This document shows, piece after piece, positions 14,591 to 21,934 of a DNA stretch of 64,000 nucleotides (the first letter of the stretch is position 1; every line of letters starts with the position of its first letter). A model generated the notes under the pieces. That model did no database searches. It was given only the letters and a program-made list of their open reading frames with translations, and was not told the DNA's origin. This DNA is from Tumebacillus flagellatus (GTDB lineage Bacteria > Bacillota > Bacilli > Tumebacillales > Tumebacillaceae). The stretch is taken from the NCBI RefSeq assembly GCF_000714935.1, contig NZ_JMIR01000007.1:1-64000 (forward strand), written 5' to 3'. The position numbers were made by a program, and so were the translations under genes.

Positions 14591-15292
14591 ATGAGTGATC
14601 AACATCACTTGGAATTGAAACACGTCGTGTTTGTCGGGCGGTCTTGGGAGGACTACTGCCAGATGTTTAACTTGAACGAAGCCGACTTGCAGGGGCGCAA
14701 CGTGCTCGATTGCCCCGGCGGCGCCGCTTCGTTTGCGCGCACAGCCGCTTCGAAGGGAGTCGAAGTGACCGCGACCGACATCGCGTATTACTTTTCTCCC
14801 GACGAGCTGCTCGCCAAGGGCTTGGAAGACCTGCAAACGGTTCAACACATCACGAGCCAGCGGGAAGACTGCATCGAAATGCGCGAGACGAACCCGCGCT
14901 TCGCTTCGTTTCTTGAGGAGATGACCGCCACGCTGCACGAAACGGTCGCCGACATCCGCGAGCAGGGATACGGCACCCGCTACGTGCCGGGGCGTCTGCC
15001 GAACTTGCCGTTTGCAGACGGTCAATTCGATATCGCGCTCTCGGGCAACTTGCTGTTTATCTACTCGCAGCAGTTGGGCCGCGACTTTCACGTTGAGGCG
15101 GTGCGCGAGCTGATGCGCGTCACCCGCGAGGAGATCCGCCTGTACCCGCTGGTCTCGACGGACGGGCAGGAATCGCCGTTTTTGCAAGATGTGCTGCAAC
15201 TCGCCGCACAGGAAGGCTGGGCGGCCGAGAAGCTCCCCGCCACCTATGAACTGATGCCGGGCTATGAACTGCTGCGCCTCATCCGCAACTAG
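14591..15292 (+). CDS. SAM-dependent methyltransferase-like protein
   Basis: This 233-residue class I Rossmann methyltransferase has motif I as VLDCPGGAASFARTAA (about residues 39-54), the acidic motif II VTATDIAYYF, and a late motif FDIALSGNLLFIY. The central part holds a 40-residue helical insert (about 75-120). The substrate is unknown; the Cys-Pro-Gly-Gly variant of the glycine loop resembles a group common in Bacillales annotated only as class I methyltransferases. It starts 26 bp after the cyclase gene and ends at a strong terminator. Confidence 0.7.
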   Translation: MSDQHHLELKHVVFVGRSWEDYCQMFNLNEADLQGRNVLDCPGGAASFARTAASKGVEVTATDIAYYFSPDELLAKGLEDLQTVQHITSQREDCIEMRETNPRFASFLEEMTATLHETVADIREQGYGTRYVPGRLPNLPFADGQFDIALSGNLLFIYSQQLGRDFHVEAVRELMRVTREEIRLYPLVSTDGQESPFLQDVLQLAAQEGWAAEKLPATYELMPGYELLRLIRN

Positions 15293-15298
15293 AAAGGA

Positions 15299-15329
15299 AA
15301 CCTCTCCGCCTGCGCGGGGAGGTTTTTTT
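15299..15329 (+). terminator. Terminator after methyltransferase
   Basis: An 11-bp stem (AACCTCTCCGC / GCGGGGAGGTT, one wobble, loop CTGC) with seven T residues. Confidence 0.9.
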
Positions 15330-15370
15330 GCGTCGACCGGGCGGGTGTCCCATTCGAAGTAGGCAGTGCG

Positions 15371-15381
15371 CACATAGCCTG
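15371..15381 (+). promoter_or_regulatory. Possible sigma-K-type -10 before coat cluster
   Basis: CACATAGCCTG resembles the CATAnnnTA -10 of sigma-K promoters, 40 bases before the first coat gene. The -35 (AC) is too short to judge. Late mother-cell expression would fit coat genes. Confidence 0.3.
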
Positions 15382-15419
15382 AATCGAGAGCAGTTCCATG
15401 CCAAGGAGGAGTCGACCCG

Positions 15420-15737
15420 ATGAATGAGAAGGAAAAAAACATCACCAAGGGCCTGAGCGACTTGCTGATCACCGACGTGTTCATGAAACACGGCATCGAA
15501 CAGAAAAAACGCAACTTGACGCCTGAGCAAAAGGAGCAGATCCGCTCGCTCGTGGAAGATCTGCAAAACCAAGTGGAGCAATTCCTGCACAAAACCAGCC
15601 AGACCCCGCCGACCGTCGTGCACAACGCAAGCAAAGCCGGCGGGACGCCCGCACCGGAGAAATCCATCGAACCGACCCGTCCGCGCCGCCGCCTGACGTT
15701 CAAGCGCAACGGTGAAGGCAGCGAATCGAACGACTAG
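15420..15737 (+). CDS. cotW: CotW-like spore coat protein
   Basis: This 105-residue protein has the same length and pattern as Bacillus CotW: DVFMKHGIEQKKRNLTPEQKEQIRSLVEDLQNQ resembles the FxKHG...EEK..L..LVKDLQ region of CotW. The C-terminus is basic (RPRRRLTFKRNGEG). CotW belongs to the insoluble outer coat or crust fraction encoded with CotX, CotY and CotZ. AAGGAGGAG precedes the ATG. A shorter paralogue lies at 16380 before the second CotX-type gene, so the cluster is a W-X-W-X duplication. Confidence 0.65.
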   Translation: MNEKEKNITKGLSDLLITDVFMKHGIEQKKRNLTPEQKEQIRSLVEDLQNQVEQFLHKTSQTPPTVVHNASKAGGTPAPEKSIEPTRPRRRLTFKRNGEGSESND

Positions 15738-15750
15738 TCACACGCCGAAG

Positions 15751-15780
15751 AACCGCAGTCTGCGCCGACTGCGGTTTTTT
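15751..15780 (+). terminator. Terminator after first CotW-like gene
   Basis: A 10-bp perfect stem (AACCGCAGTC / GACTGCGGTT, loop TGCGCC) with a T-tract. The CotX-type gene at 15902 therefore probably has its own promoter, although none is obvious. Confidence 0.9.
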
Positions 15781-15901
15781 GGCATGCATGGGAGGGCTCG
15801 GGGTTCTCTCTGAAAATGTGCGAATGGACAGAGGCAGCTGTCCCTGACATGTCCGTCTCGTCCCCAATAGGATATAGCAAACACCAAGGAGGGATTCCCA
15901 C

Positions 15902-16333
15902 ATGAGCAAATGGTCTGCCCTGTCTGGCCAACACCATCCGAGCCGTTGCCATCAACACGAAGAGACCGTCGAGCAAGAGGCGGCGCAAGTTTCGAAGACC
16001 GTGCAATCGTCTGAAGAGCACATCATCATCCGCGATTCTTGCGAAGTTTTCGTGCACACCACCGACACCAAAGCGGCTGTCAACCTGCAAGTCGCGCTGC
16101 AACTCGCCGTTGCGCTCGTCCTGTCGATCACCATCGCAGACAGCAACGACGCGGATCGGGTCGCGCAAGAACTGCTCCAAAAAGTCACCGTGAAACAACT
16201 GAGCCACCAAAAGACTTTGATCGAAAACTCCCGCAACGTCAAGGTTACCACGACCGACACCGACGTCGCGGTCAACATCCAAGTTCTGCTGCAACTGCTG
16301 GTCGCGCTGATCGCGAAACTGGACATTCTCTAA
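15902..16333 (+). CDS. CotX/CotV-family spore coat protein
   Basis: This 143-residue protein carries two copies of the CotX-type half-repeat: IIIRDSCEVFVHTTDTKAAVNLQVALQLAVAL (about 39-70) and LIENSRNVKVTTTDTDVAVNIQVLLQLLVAL (about 104-134), ending in LDIL. The repeats alternate a polar beta segment and a hydrophobic helix. Family members build the outermost, insoluble spore coat or crust in Bacillus. It has a His/Glu-rich N-terminus (HHPSRCHQHEETVEQE) that could bind metal. CAAGGAGG precedes the ATG. Confidence 0.85.
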   Translation: MSKWSALSGQHHPSRCHQHEETVEQEAAQVSKTVQSSEEHIIIRDSCEVFVHTTDTKAAVNLQVALQLAVALVLSITIADSNDADRVAQELLQKVTVKQLSHQKTLIENSRNVKVTTTDTDVAVNIQVLLQLLVALIAKLDIL

Positions 16334-16379
16334 GTTCTTTGCAGCTTTCGCGCAGAGCGGTCGGAAAGGAGAGGACGAA

Positions 16380-16604
16380 ATGGACGATCAATTTCTTGAC
16401 TTGCTGGCCAAGTCGATCTTCAAAAACGTCAAGCGCCGCCGCCTGACCGAAGCCGAGAAAAACAGACTTCGCACGGTGGCGCAAGACATGCAAGCGTACC
16501 TCGATACGCTGAACCAACCCGCGGAGGGGGAGGCCGACGCCGCGAATCAGGAAGCAACAGGCACCAAGCGCCGCCCGCGTCTGACCTGGCGTCGCAACCA
16601 CTAA
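16380..16604 (+). CDS. Short CotW-like coat protein
   Basis: This 74-residue protein resembles the CotW-like protein at 15420: LLAKSIFKNVKRRRLTEAEKNRLRTVAQDMQAYLDTL corresponds to its LLITDVFMKHG...LTPEQKEQIRSLVEDLQNQ region, and both end in a basic PRLTWRRN or RRLTFKRN tail. It lies 20 bp before the second CotX-type gene with GAGGAC-rich leader DNA, likely one operon. It probably plays the same role as CotW for the second CotX partner. Confidence 0.65.
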   Translation: MDDQFLDLLAKSIFKNVKRRRLTEAEKNRLRTVAQDMQAYLDTLNQPAEGEADAANQEATGTKRRPRLTWRRNH

Positions 16605-16624
16605 ACCCAGGAGGGAACCAAACC

Positions 16625-17140
16625 ATGAAAAAACCTGCCAAAAAGCGCTCCGGGTCCAAAATGATCCGCCCGAGCTACAATCGTCCGGTCAAATCGCGCC
16701 GTGCGCCGGTGAAGGAAGAACGCCTGCATGACCTGTTGAACGTCGTTGAAGCGGAAGCCGTGTTTGACGAAGGCGTCGCGCAAGACGCGGTGCAAGTGGA
16801 AGAGACGTTCCAAGACTCCCACGAGTGCATCATCATCCGCGACTCCGAAGACGTCACCGTTCACACGACGAACACGCACGCAGCCGTCAACCTGCAAGCG
16901 GCTCTGCAACTGGCGATCGCCGTGATTCTCTCGATCACCATCGGCGATTCCCCGACCAACGATACGATCCTCCAAGAGCTCACCCAACGCACCGAAACGA
17001 TGCAGATGACCCGTCAAAAACTGCTTATCGAAAACTCCTCCGACGTGCATGTCACCACGACCGACACCGACGCAGCGGTCAACATTCAACTGTTGCTGCA
17101 AGTGCTGCTCGCGCTCGTCGTCCGCCTCGACGTGCTGTAA
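16625..17140 (+). CDS. cotX: CotX-like spore coat protein
   Basis: This 171-residue protein is nearly identical in length to Bacillus CotX (172). After a basic N-terminus (MKKPAKKRSGSK) and an acidic stretch it shows two CotX half-repeats: CIIIRDSEDVTVHTTNTHAAVNLQ and LLIENSSDVHVTTTDTDAAVNIQ, each followed by a hydrophobic helix, ending LDVL as CotX and CotV do. It is the second CotX-family gene of the cluster and about 50 percent identical by eye to the one at 15902 over the repeats. Confidence 0.85.
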   Translation: MKKPAKKRSGSKMIRPSYNRPVKSRRAPVKEERLHDLLNVVEAEAVFDEGVAQDAVQVEETFQDSHECIIIRDSEDVTVHTTNTHAAVNLQAALQLAIAVILSITIGDSPTNDTILQELTQRTETMQMTRQKLLIENSSDVHVTTTDTDAAVNIQLLLQVLLALVVRLDVL

Positions 17141-17160
17141 TTCCGAGGAACTACGAGAAA

Positions 17161-17187
17161 CCCCTTCGCAGTGCGCGAAGGGGATTT
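17161..17187. terminator. Bidirectional terminator
   Basis: CCCCTTCGC and GCGAAGGGG form a perfect 9-bp stem with loop AGTGC, flanked by AAA and TTT, between convergent genes. Confidence 0.75.
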
Positions 17188-17198
17188 CCTGTGTTTCA

Positions 17199-17804
17199 TT
17201 ACAGATTTAATTTACGGGCGGTCGGGGACATCTCGACCGCTTTTTCATCGCGGAACGTGCCCATCAGGTAATCCATCAGCGGGTTGGAGACGCCGTACCA
17301 GTAGTGCTCCGATTTGTAGTGGTGCCAGAGGTGGACTTTTTTCATCCAGCGGCCGAAGCGGGTGAGCGGCTTGATCGGACGGTGCGCCACATAGTGCACC
17401 CACTCGTAGTAAAACATCCCGAGCACACCGCCGAGCACCACCGACCACGCGATGACAGCGCTTCCCACGATCAGGTACGCAAGTCCCCAGAGGATCGCGA
17501 AATTCGGAACGGAGTACCAGAGCGGCAAGAGCAGCAGATGCAGTTCATTCGGCACGTCGTGGTGGTCGTAATGCAGGCGGTGCAAGAGCTTGCGCAGCCG
17601 CGGGTTTTTCGGCGGATTCATATGGAACAAAAACCGATGCGTCGTATATTCCGTGGAAAAAAACACCGCAGCCCCCGCCAGCACGCCGACCCACGTCGTC
17701 CAGTCGGTCCACCGGGACCCGAGCCAGACAGAGGTGATCGCCACAAACAACAAGATCGCCAAGATGCTTCCGTGGCTGAAAAATTCGCGCAGATAGCGGC
17801 TCAT
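17199..17804 (-). CDS. Fatty acid hydroxylase-family membrane protein
   Basis: This 201-residue integral membrane protein has the eight-His di-iron pattern of the fatty acid hydroxylase/sterol desaturase superfamily: HRFLFH, HRLHYDHH, HYVAHR and HLWHHYKSEH, spread between four hydrophobic helices. It should hydroxylate or desaturate a lipid acyl or isoprenoid chain at the membrane. The ATG at 17804 is chosen because it begins a family-length protein and has AAAGG upstream; the longer frame reads through a terminator. The partner reductase and the lipid substrate are unknown. Confidence 0.8.
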   Translation of the reverse strand: MSRYLREFFSHGSILAILLFVAITSVWLGSRWTDWTTWVGVLAGAAVFFSTEYTTHRFLFHMNPPKNPRLRKLLHRLHYDHHDVPNELHLLLLPLWYSVPNFAILWGLAYLIVGSAVIAWSVVLGGVLGMFYYEWVHYVAHRPIKPLTRFGRWMKKVHLWHHYKSEHYWYGVSNPLMDYLMGTFRDEKAVEMSPTARKLNL

Positions 17805-17861
17805 GAAAGTTTCCGACCTTTCAGAAAGTTTTACCACAAGCATAGCAAAACAGAGTTGCGA

Positions 17862-17893
17862 AAAAAACCCCCGCCTGCGGAGGGGAGGTTTTA
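17862..17893. terminator. Terminator between two membrane protein genes
   Basis: AACCCCCGCCTGCGGAGGGGAGGTT forms an imperfect stem with A- and T-tracts outside. On the minus strand it ends the gene at 17897 before the hydroxylase gene begins. Confidence 0.7.
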
Positions 17894-17896
17894 TTG

Positions 17897-18397
17897 TCAA
17901 TCATACTTCTCTGTTCTGTCGATGGGGTCGTTCACATTTTTTGAGTTGTCTTGTGATTTCTTGCCGTTGAACAGTGTTTCGGTGAGTGCTTTTAGCTTGT
18001 CAACCACCTTCCCGAAACCATAACCGACTAAGTACGAAATACCAATCTGAGCAGCGATTGAATCGGGAACTTGCATGAGCAAGATGCCGCTTTTGAACAA
18101 GAGTATGATCATGACCGCCGTGCCGCCGCACAGAAACGGTCGCATGACGTACCAATACGCCCAACGGCGGTTGAACACTTGATAATACTCGTGGAAGATG
18201 CGAAGTGCATAGAGAACTCCACCAATTGAGCCTGCGAAGGCACAGTACATATATTGCTTTACGTGAGAAACATCCACACCAAGGAAGCCTTTATCCCATA
18301 CACCGCTGCGAACGAGTGCCATCACCAAAAAACCGCCGATAAACCAAGTCAACAAATAGATGAAGATTCCAATCTTCAACAGTCGCTCCCATCGCAT
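17897..18397 (-). CDS. Four-helix membrane protein of unknown function
   Basis: This 166-residue protein has four predicted membrane helices (about residues 8-28, 50-66, 85-105 and 112-130) and a charged C-terminal tail (KSQDNSKNVNDPIDRTEK). No family is recognised. Its local composition is slightly less GC-rich than the neighbours. The ATG is preceded by GGCGG; no better start is visible. It is a single-gene unit by its own terminator. Confidence 0.6.
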   Translation of the reverse strand: MRWERLLKIGIFIYLLTWFIGGFLVMALVRSGVWDKGFLGVDVSHVKQYMYCAFAGSIGGVLYALRIFHEYYQVFNRRWAYWYVMRPFLCGGTAVMIILLFKSGILLMQVPDSIAAQIGISYLVGYGFGKVVDKLKALTETLFNGKKSQDNSKNVNDPIDRTEKYD

Positions 18398-18771
18398 GAT
18401 GTACTCGCCGCCTTTCCCTATATCTTATGAAAAACGATATGGAAAGGTTCTAGGTTGAGTGCTTTAAATATCCAAAATTTGTTTTGCTGCACTAATCCAT
18501 AGAGGGGAAAATTGGAGATCAGGAGATGTTGGGGAATCAAACCCTTTCTTGGTGAATGGGCAGAAAAGGCAAGCGGGATTGTTTTGACTTTACTAGGTGT
18601 ATGGATTGTGGTTGAGCATTTCATCAGCTGACAGTGTTGTAAAGACAGAGCGAAACTAGTGACACAGGGGAGGGGCCTGCTGGGAACGCCATGCGGGACT
18701 TCAAGTGGACATGCAGGTGTACTCCTTGTACACTACATGTAGAAAAGCGAAGGATCGGCAGGTGAGGCTAG
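18398..18771. other. 374-bp gap before the C39 lipoprotein gene
   Basis: The left half holds only weak frames without ribosome sites. The right half, 18700-18745, can fold: GTGTAC (18717-18722) pairs with GTACAC (18728-18733), and outside it ACATG (18709-18713) pairs with CATGT (18736-18740). This structured stretch lies 32 bases before the GTG and may be a leader element. I could not match it to a riboswitch class. Confidence 0.35.
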
Positions 18772-19542
18772 GTGAGAGCAAAGCGATTCCGCGCCAAGGG
18801 GCGCGTCTTACGCGCGGCATTGGCGGTGGCCGGATGTGTGTGGCTTGCGGGATGCAGCGTTTCGGACCGCGAGGCGAGCGTCGGGATGCCGGCGGTCACG
18901 GAACCGGTTCCGGCAGCGTTGAGCCAGGGGGCGGCGGCGGAACATGAAATTTCCGGCGTGCCCGTGTTGGCGCAAGCGCCGGAACTTCCGACCGGTTGCG
19001 AAGCGACGTCGTTGACAATGTTGTTGAACTACGAAGGAATCGCGGCGGACAAAACGGACGTCGTCCGCAAATTGCCTGTCGTCGACGTACCGGTGTATCT
19101 GGGAGACGACTCGGAGATGACGGGCGGCGACCCGAACCTCGGGTTTGTCGGCGACCCTTTTTCAGCGGACGGATACGGAGTCTATCATGCGCCCATTGCC
19201 AAGGTTTTGAACTCGTACTTGCCGGGCCGGGCGTTGGATTTGAGCGGGAAGTCGTTTGACGACGTGCTGGCGGCCGTTGCGGAAGACCATCCGGTCGTGA
19301 CGTGGATGGCGATGGACCTCGACGACGTGTCCACGGCGTATGTGTGGAAGACCCCGGACGGCCAGCAGATCGATTGGAAAGTGCCGGAGCACTGCGTGCT
19401 GCTGACGGGCTATGATGAAAGCAACGTCACCGTGCACGATCCGTACAGCGGCCAGACGGTGCGCTACGACAAGCAACGCTTCCGACAGGTGTGGGAAGCG
19501 TTGGGATCGCAGGCTGTGACCGTCCAATCGAAAAGCGCTTGA
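18772..19542 (+). CDS. C39-like peptidase lipoprotein
   Basis: This 256-residue protein has a basic start, a hydrophobic segment and a lipobox LAGC (Cys28), so it should be lipid-anchored outside the membrane. The mature part matches the peptidase C39-like (YvpB-type) family: VPVLAQAPELPTGCEATSL with catalytic Cys76, and a late His in EHCVLLTGYD followed by VHDPYSG. These extracytoplasmic cysteine-protease folds are linked to cell-wall or surface processing; substrates are not known. GTG start with AGGTGAGG upstream. Confidence 0.8.
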   Translation: MRAKRFRAKGRVLRAALAVAGCVWLAGCSVSDREASVGMPAVTEPVPAALSQGAAAEHEISGVPVLAQAPELPTGCEATSLTMLLNYEGIAADKTDVVRKLPVVDVPVYLGDDSEMTGGDPNLGFVGDPFSADGYGVYHAPIAKVLNSYLPGRALDLSGKSFDDVLAAVAEDHPVVTWMAMDLDDVSTAYVWKTPDGQQIDWKVPEHCVLLTGYDESNVTVHDPYSGQTVRYDKQRFRQVWEALGSQAVTVQSKSA

Positions 19543-19614
19543 AGTAGCGAGGCCGCCCTTTTTGAAACAACAGATTGCAGGATGCACAGTCCCGTCCAGC
19601 AGACGGAGCGTTTT

Positions 19615-20061
19615 TTAGAAGTACGTTTTCATCAGCCGCTCCACCCACTCGGGCGTTGCAGCGTCGTCGCGGCGGTCAAACGGCGGGAAGTAAGGCTTGA
19701 GATCGAGCACCGGCGTGCCGTCGATCGCATCGAGTCCGCGAACGCGCACGATGTTGTCTTGGATCTCCACCAGCTCCACCGCCGTGATGCCGATCGGGTT
19801 CGGGCGATGCTTGGCGCGTTGGGCGAAGATGCCGAGCTCCGGCATGTCGGCGCGTCCTTGCGGGCGGCGCACGAGGTCGGTGGCGTCAAAGCTGGATTGG
19901 TGCATGTAAAACACCACGAGCAGGTGCGAAAATTCCTCCAAGCCTTGCAAACCGGACGTCCATTCCGGGTTCACGCGAATTTCGGAGACGACGGAACCCC
20001 AGTTTTCATCAATCCCTTCCGCGACCGGCGAATGCACCGTGGCAATCGAAGTGACGTTCAT
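19615..20061 (-). CDS. trmO: tRNA m6t6A37 methyltransferase TrmO
   Basis: This 148-residue protein is of the TrmO/TsaA/VirR type, a SAM-dependent beta-barrel enzyme that N6-methylates t6A37 of tRNA-Thr. Characteristic stretches are GLQGLEEFSHLLVVFYMH, RPQGRADMPELGIFAQRAKHRPNPIGITAVELVEI and LDAIDGTPVLDLKPYFPPFD. The ATG at 20061 has AAGGAG about 10 bases upstream; the longer frame crosses the terminator at 20119. Length fits the single-domain bacterial form. Confidence 0.9.
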   Translation of the reverse strand: MNVTSIATVHSPVAEGIDENWGSVVSEIRVNPEWTSGLQGLEEFSHLLVVFYMHQSSFDATDLVRRPQGRADMPELGIFAQRAKHRPNPIGITAVELVEIQDNIVRVRGLDAIDGTPVLDLKPYFPPFDRRDDAATPEWVERLMKTYF

Positions 20062-20118
20062 GATGCTCACACTCCTTTTTGTCATTTGGAAAAAATGCAT
20101 GATGAAAAAATACGCGAC

Positions 20119-20153
20119 AAAAAGCCGCTCCTCTGCGTGGGAACGGCTTTTTT
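20119..20153 (-). terminator. Terminator of amidase gene
   Basis: On the minus strand AAAAAAGCCGTTCC pairs with GGAGCGGCTTTTT (one wobble), 12 bases after the amidase stop. Confidence 0.75.
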
Positions 20154-20164
20154 GTATATTTTTC

Positions 20165-21718
20165 TTATTGACCCATGAAACGGATGGTGTCGAAGGCGAC
20201 CGTGTTGGTGTCGCCGGTGTTGTCACCCAGTTTGACGTAGCCCCCGGTGCCGACTGCAAAGTTGTAGGTGCCAAGGGAAACCCATTGGTTGGAGTACGCG
20301 GATTGGTTGACCGTTTTGGTCACGGTGCCGCCGTTGTAATGGATTTCATACTTCGCAGCCGTCGTGCCCGCATAGTTGGACGGGATGAACACTTTGACTT
20401 CGTAGTTGCCCGCCGTCGGGATGGTCGGTTTCCAGATCGCGTAGTTATAGATGACGGAACCGTTGCCGTTGGTGTAGTTGATTTCGTTGTGCAGGCCGTA
20501 GCCGGTGACCGGGTGCCAGTATTGGGACGAGCCGTAGAGCGTGAACGCGCCGGAAGCGGTGTCTTTGTCATCGACGTTGATGACGGTCCAGTTTTTGGAG
20601 ACGCCGGTGATTTTCGTCATGTATTTGTTCCAATCCCAATTCGCGCCCGGATCGGTGTGGTCATTGCCCCAGAGTTCGGAGTGCGAGAGGATGTGGTCGC
20701 GGTCCATCGGGATGCCGTAACGTTGGCAGATCGATTTCACGAGCGCGGCCGACGACGTGTACATCGCGTCGGTGTACCAGCCGGTTTGCGCTTCGTAGCC
20801 TTCATGCTCGACGCCGACGCCGTTGGTGTTGAAGGAGCGCGCATGCCACGCGATGTCTTTTTCCTGCACCATCTGCGTGATTTGGCCGTCGGAAGAACGA
20901 ACGACATAGTGCGCGGAAACTTGCGCCGTCGGGTCTTTGAACCAGTTGATCGAGCCGGAGTAGGAGCCCTCGGTGTCATGGATGATGACGTAGTTGATCG
21001 GATTGGAAGTCGGGCGGGTCGCCGCTTGGTAATTCGACGTGCTCGCCGCGTTCCAGATCGCGCCCGGGTAGTCCGGCGTCGCGTCCGGAGTGACGCCGAG
21101 GCCGTAGGTAACGCCGGCGTATTGGCCTTTGTTCGGAGCGATTGCTTTGTTCGCAGCGACAGACAGCGTGCCGCCTTCGATCGTAAGCGAGGTGCCTTCT
21201 TTCAAGATGCGGTAGACTTCATCTGCGAACAGAACCGCACTTTGCTTGTCGGACGCGCCTTCAAAGGAAGCGACCGCTTCGTACCAATCGTTGACGTTGT
21301 TTGTCAGTTGCTTGCCGAGGTTTTTCTGCGCTTGTGCGAGCACGAACGCGCCGCCGCGGATGTTCAAAGCCGGGTCGTTCTCCAATTGCTTCGCGTTGAC
21401 GCCGAGCGCTTTCGCTGTGTCGCTCAGCGACTTCTTGACAGATTTATCGCTCAAATGCATGAGACCGTTGCCGTTGCCGTGGTCCTTGGTATCCAGTTCC
21501 GCGTCCATTTGCCAACGGGATTCGGTGTAGGAAACGGCCATCAGCAGTTCCTTCGGAACGCCGAATTCCTTCGCCGCTGCCGTGAACGCGTTCTCCAGAT
21601 TCGGGGCCGTGGCCAGAGTTTTCGCAGCCGAATTGGCTGCGTAAGAAGGCAGGGCCGAGCCGGTGACGGCGAATGTCAGCGCGGTCGTGGCCAGGAGTGT
21701 AACCCAAGTTTTTTTCAT
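20165..21718 (-). CDS. Secreted N-acetylmuramoyl-L-alanine amidase
   Basis: This 517-residue precursor has a signal peptide (cleavage near SYAANS). Residues about 35-150 look like a lytic-transglycosylase-like helical domain (FGVPKELLMAVSYTESRWQ). A zinc amidase_2 domain follows: NYVIIHDTEGS gives the first His, then AWHARSFNTNGVGVEHEG and ILSHSELWGNDHTDPG. The C-terminal 130 residues form a beta-sandwich like the golvesin/CBD-like modules (FDTIRFMG at the end). It should cleave peptidoglycan stem peptides outside the cell. It is divergent from tldD. A muramidase-like plus amidase fusion would be bifunctional if the first domain is active. Confidence 0.85.
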   Translation of the reverse strand: MKKTWVTLLATTALTFAVTGSALPSYAANSAAKTLATAPNLENAFTAAAKEFGVPKELLMAVSYTESRWQMDAELDTKDHGNGNGLMHLSDKSVKKSLSDTAKALGVNAKQLENDPALNIRGGAFVLAQAQKNLGKQLTNNVNDWYEAVASFEGASDKQSAVLFADEVYRILKEGTSLTIEGGTLSVAANKAIAPNKGQYAGVTYGLGVTPDATPDYPGAIWNAASTSNYQAATRPTSNPINYVIIHDTEGSYSGSINWFKDPTAQVSAHYVVRSSDGQITQMVQEKDIAWHARSFNTNGVGVEHEGYEAQTGWYTDAMYTSSAALVKSICQRYGIPMDRDHILSHSELWGNDHTDPGANWDWNKYMTKITGVSKNWTVINVDDKDTASGAFTLYGSSQYWHPVTGYGLHNEINYTNGNGSVIYNYAIWKPTIPTAGNYEVKVFIPSNYAGTTAAKYEIHYNGGTVTKTVNQSAYSNQWVSLGTYNFAVGTGGYVKLGDNTGDTNTVAFDTIRFMGQ

Positions 21719-21934
21719 AATGGTAAAGCCTCCTCTATTTTTAGAAAAATCGTATAAATTCAGAATATATTATCTTATGAAAGTTGTCTATTAGTAAAGT
21801 AAGAGAAAATCAAATCCAACTTGCGAATTGTTGCAAGGAAAAAAATAACAGTAAAAGGAGGTCAAAGAGAGGAATTGAGAAGAATGTTTCGAATAGTGAT
21901 AGGAAGTGTGAAAGTATAAGGGAGGGGGCTTCTC
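21719..21934. promoter_or_regulatory. AT-rich divergent region, amidase/tldD
   Basis: This 216-bp gap is markedly more AT-rich than its flanks and should hold promoters for both genes. GGAGG precedes the amidase ATG, and GGGAGGGGGC precedes the tldD GTG. No clear operator palindrome was seen. Confidence 0.4.

Noticed and set aside
18418-18624. 68-codon minus-strand frame
   Set aside because: No ribosome site, no motif, atypical composition.
18640-18771. Known riboswitch (c-di-AMP, c-di-GMP, cobalamin) before the C39 gene
   Set aside because: I could not find the conserved core bases of any of these classes; only simple hairpins are visible.
20039-21757. 572-codon open frame on the plus strand
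   Set aside because: Antisense to the amidase gene, which has a signal peptide, domains and terminator.
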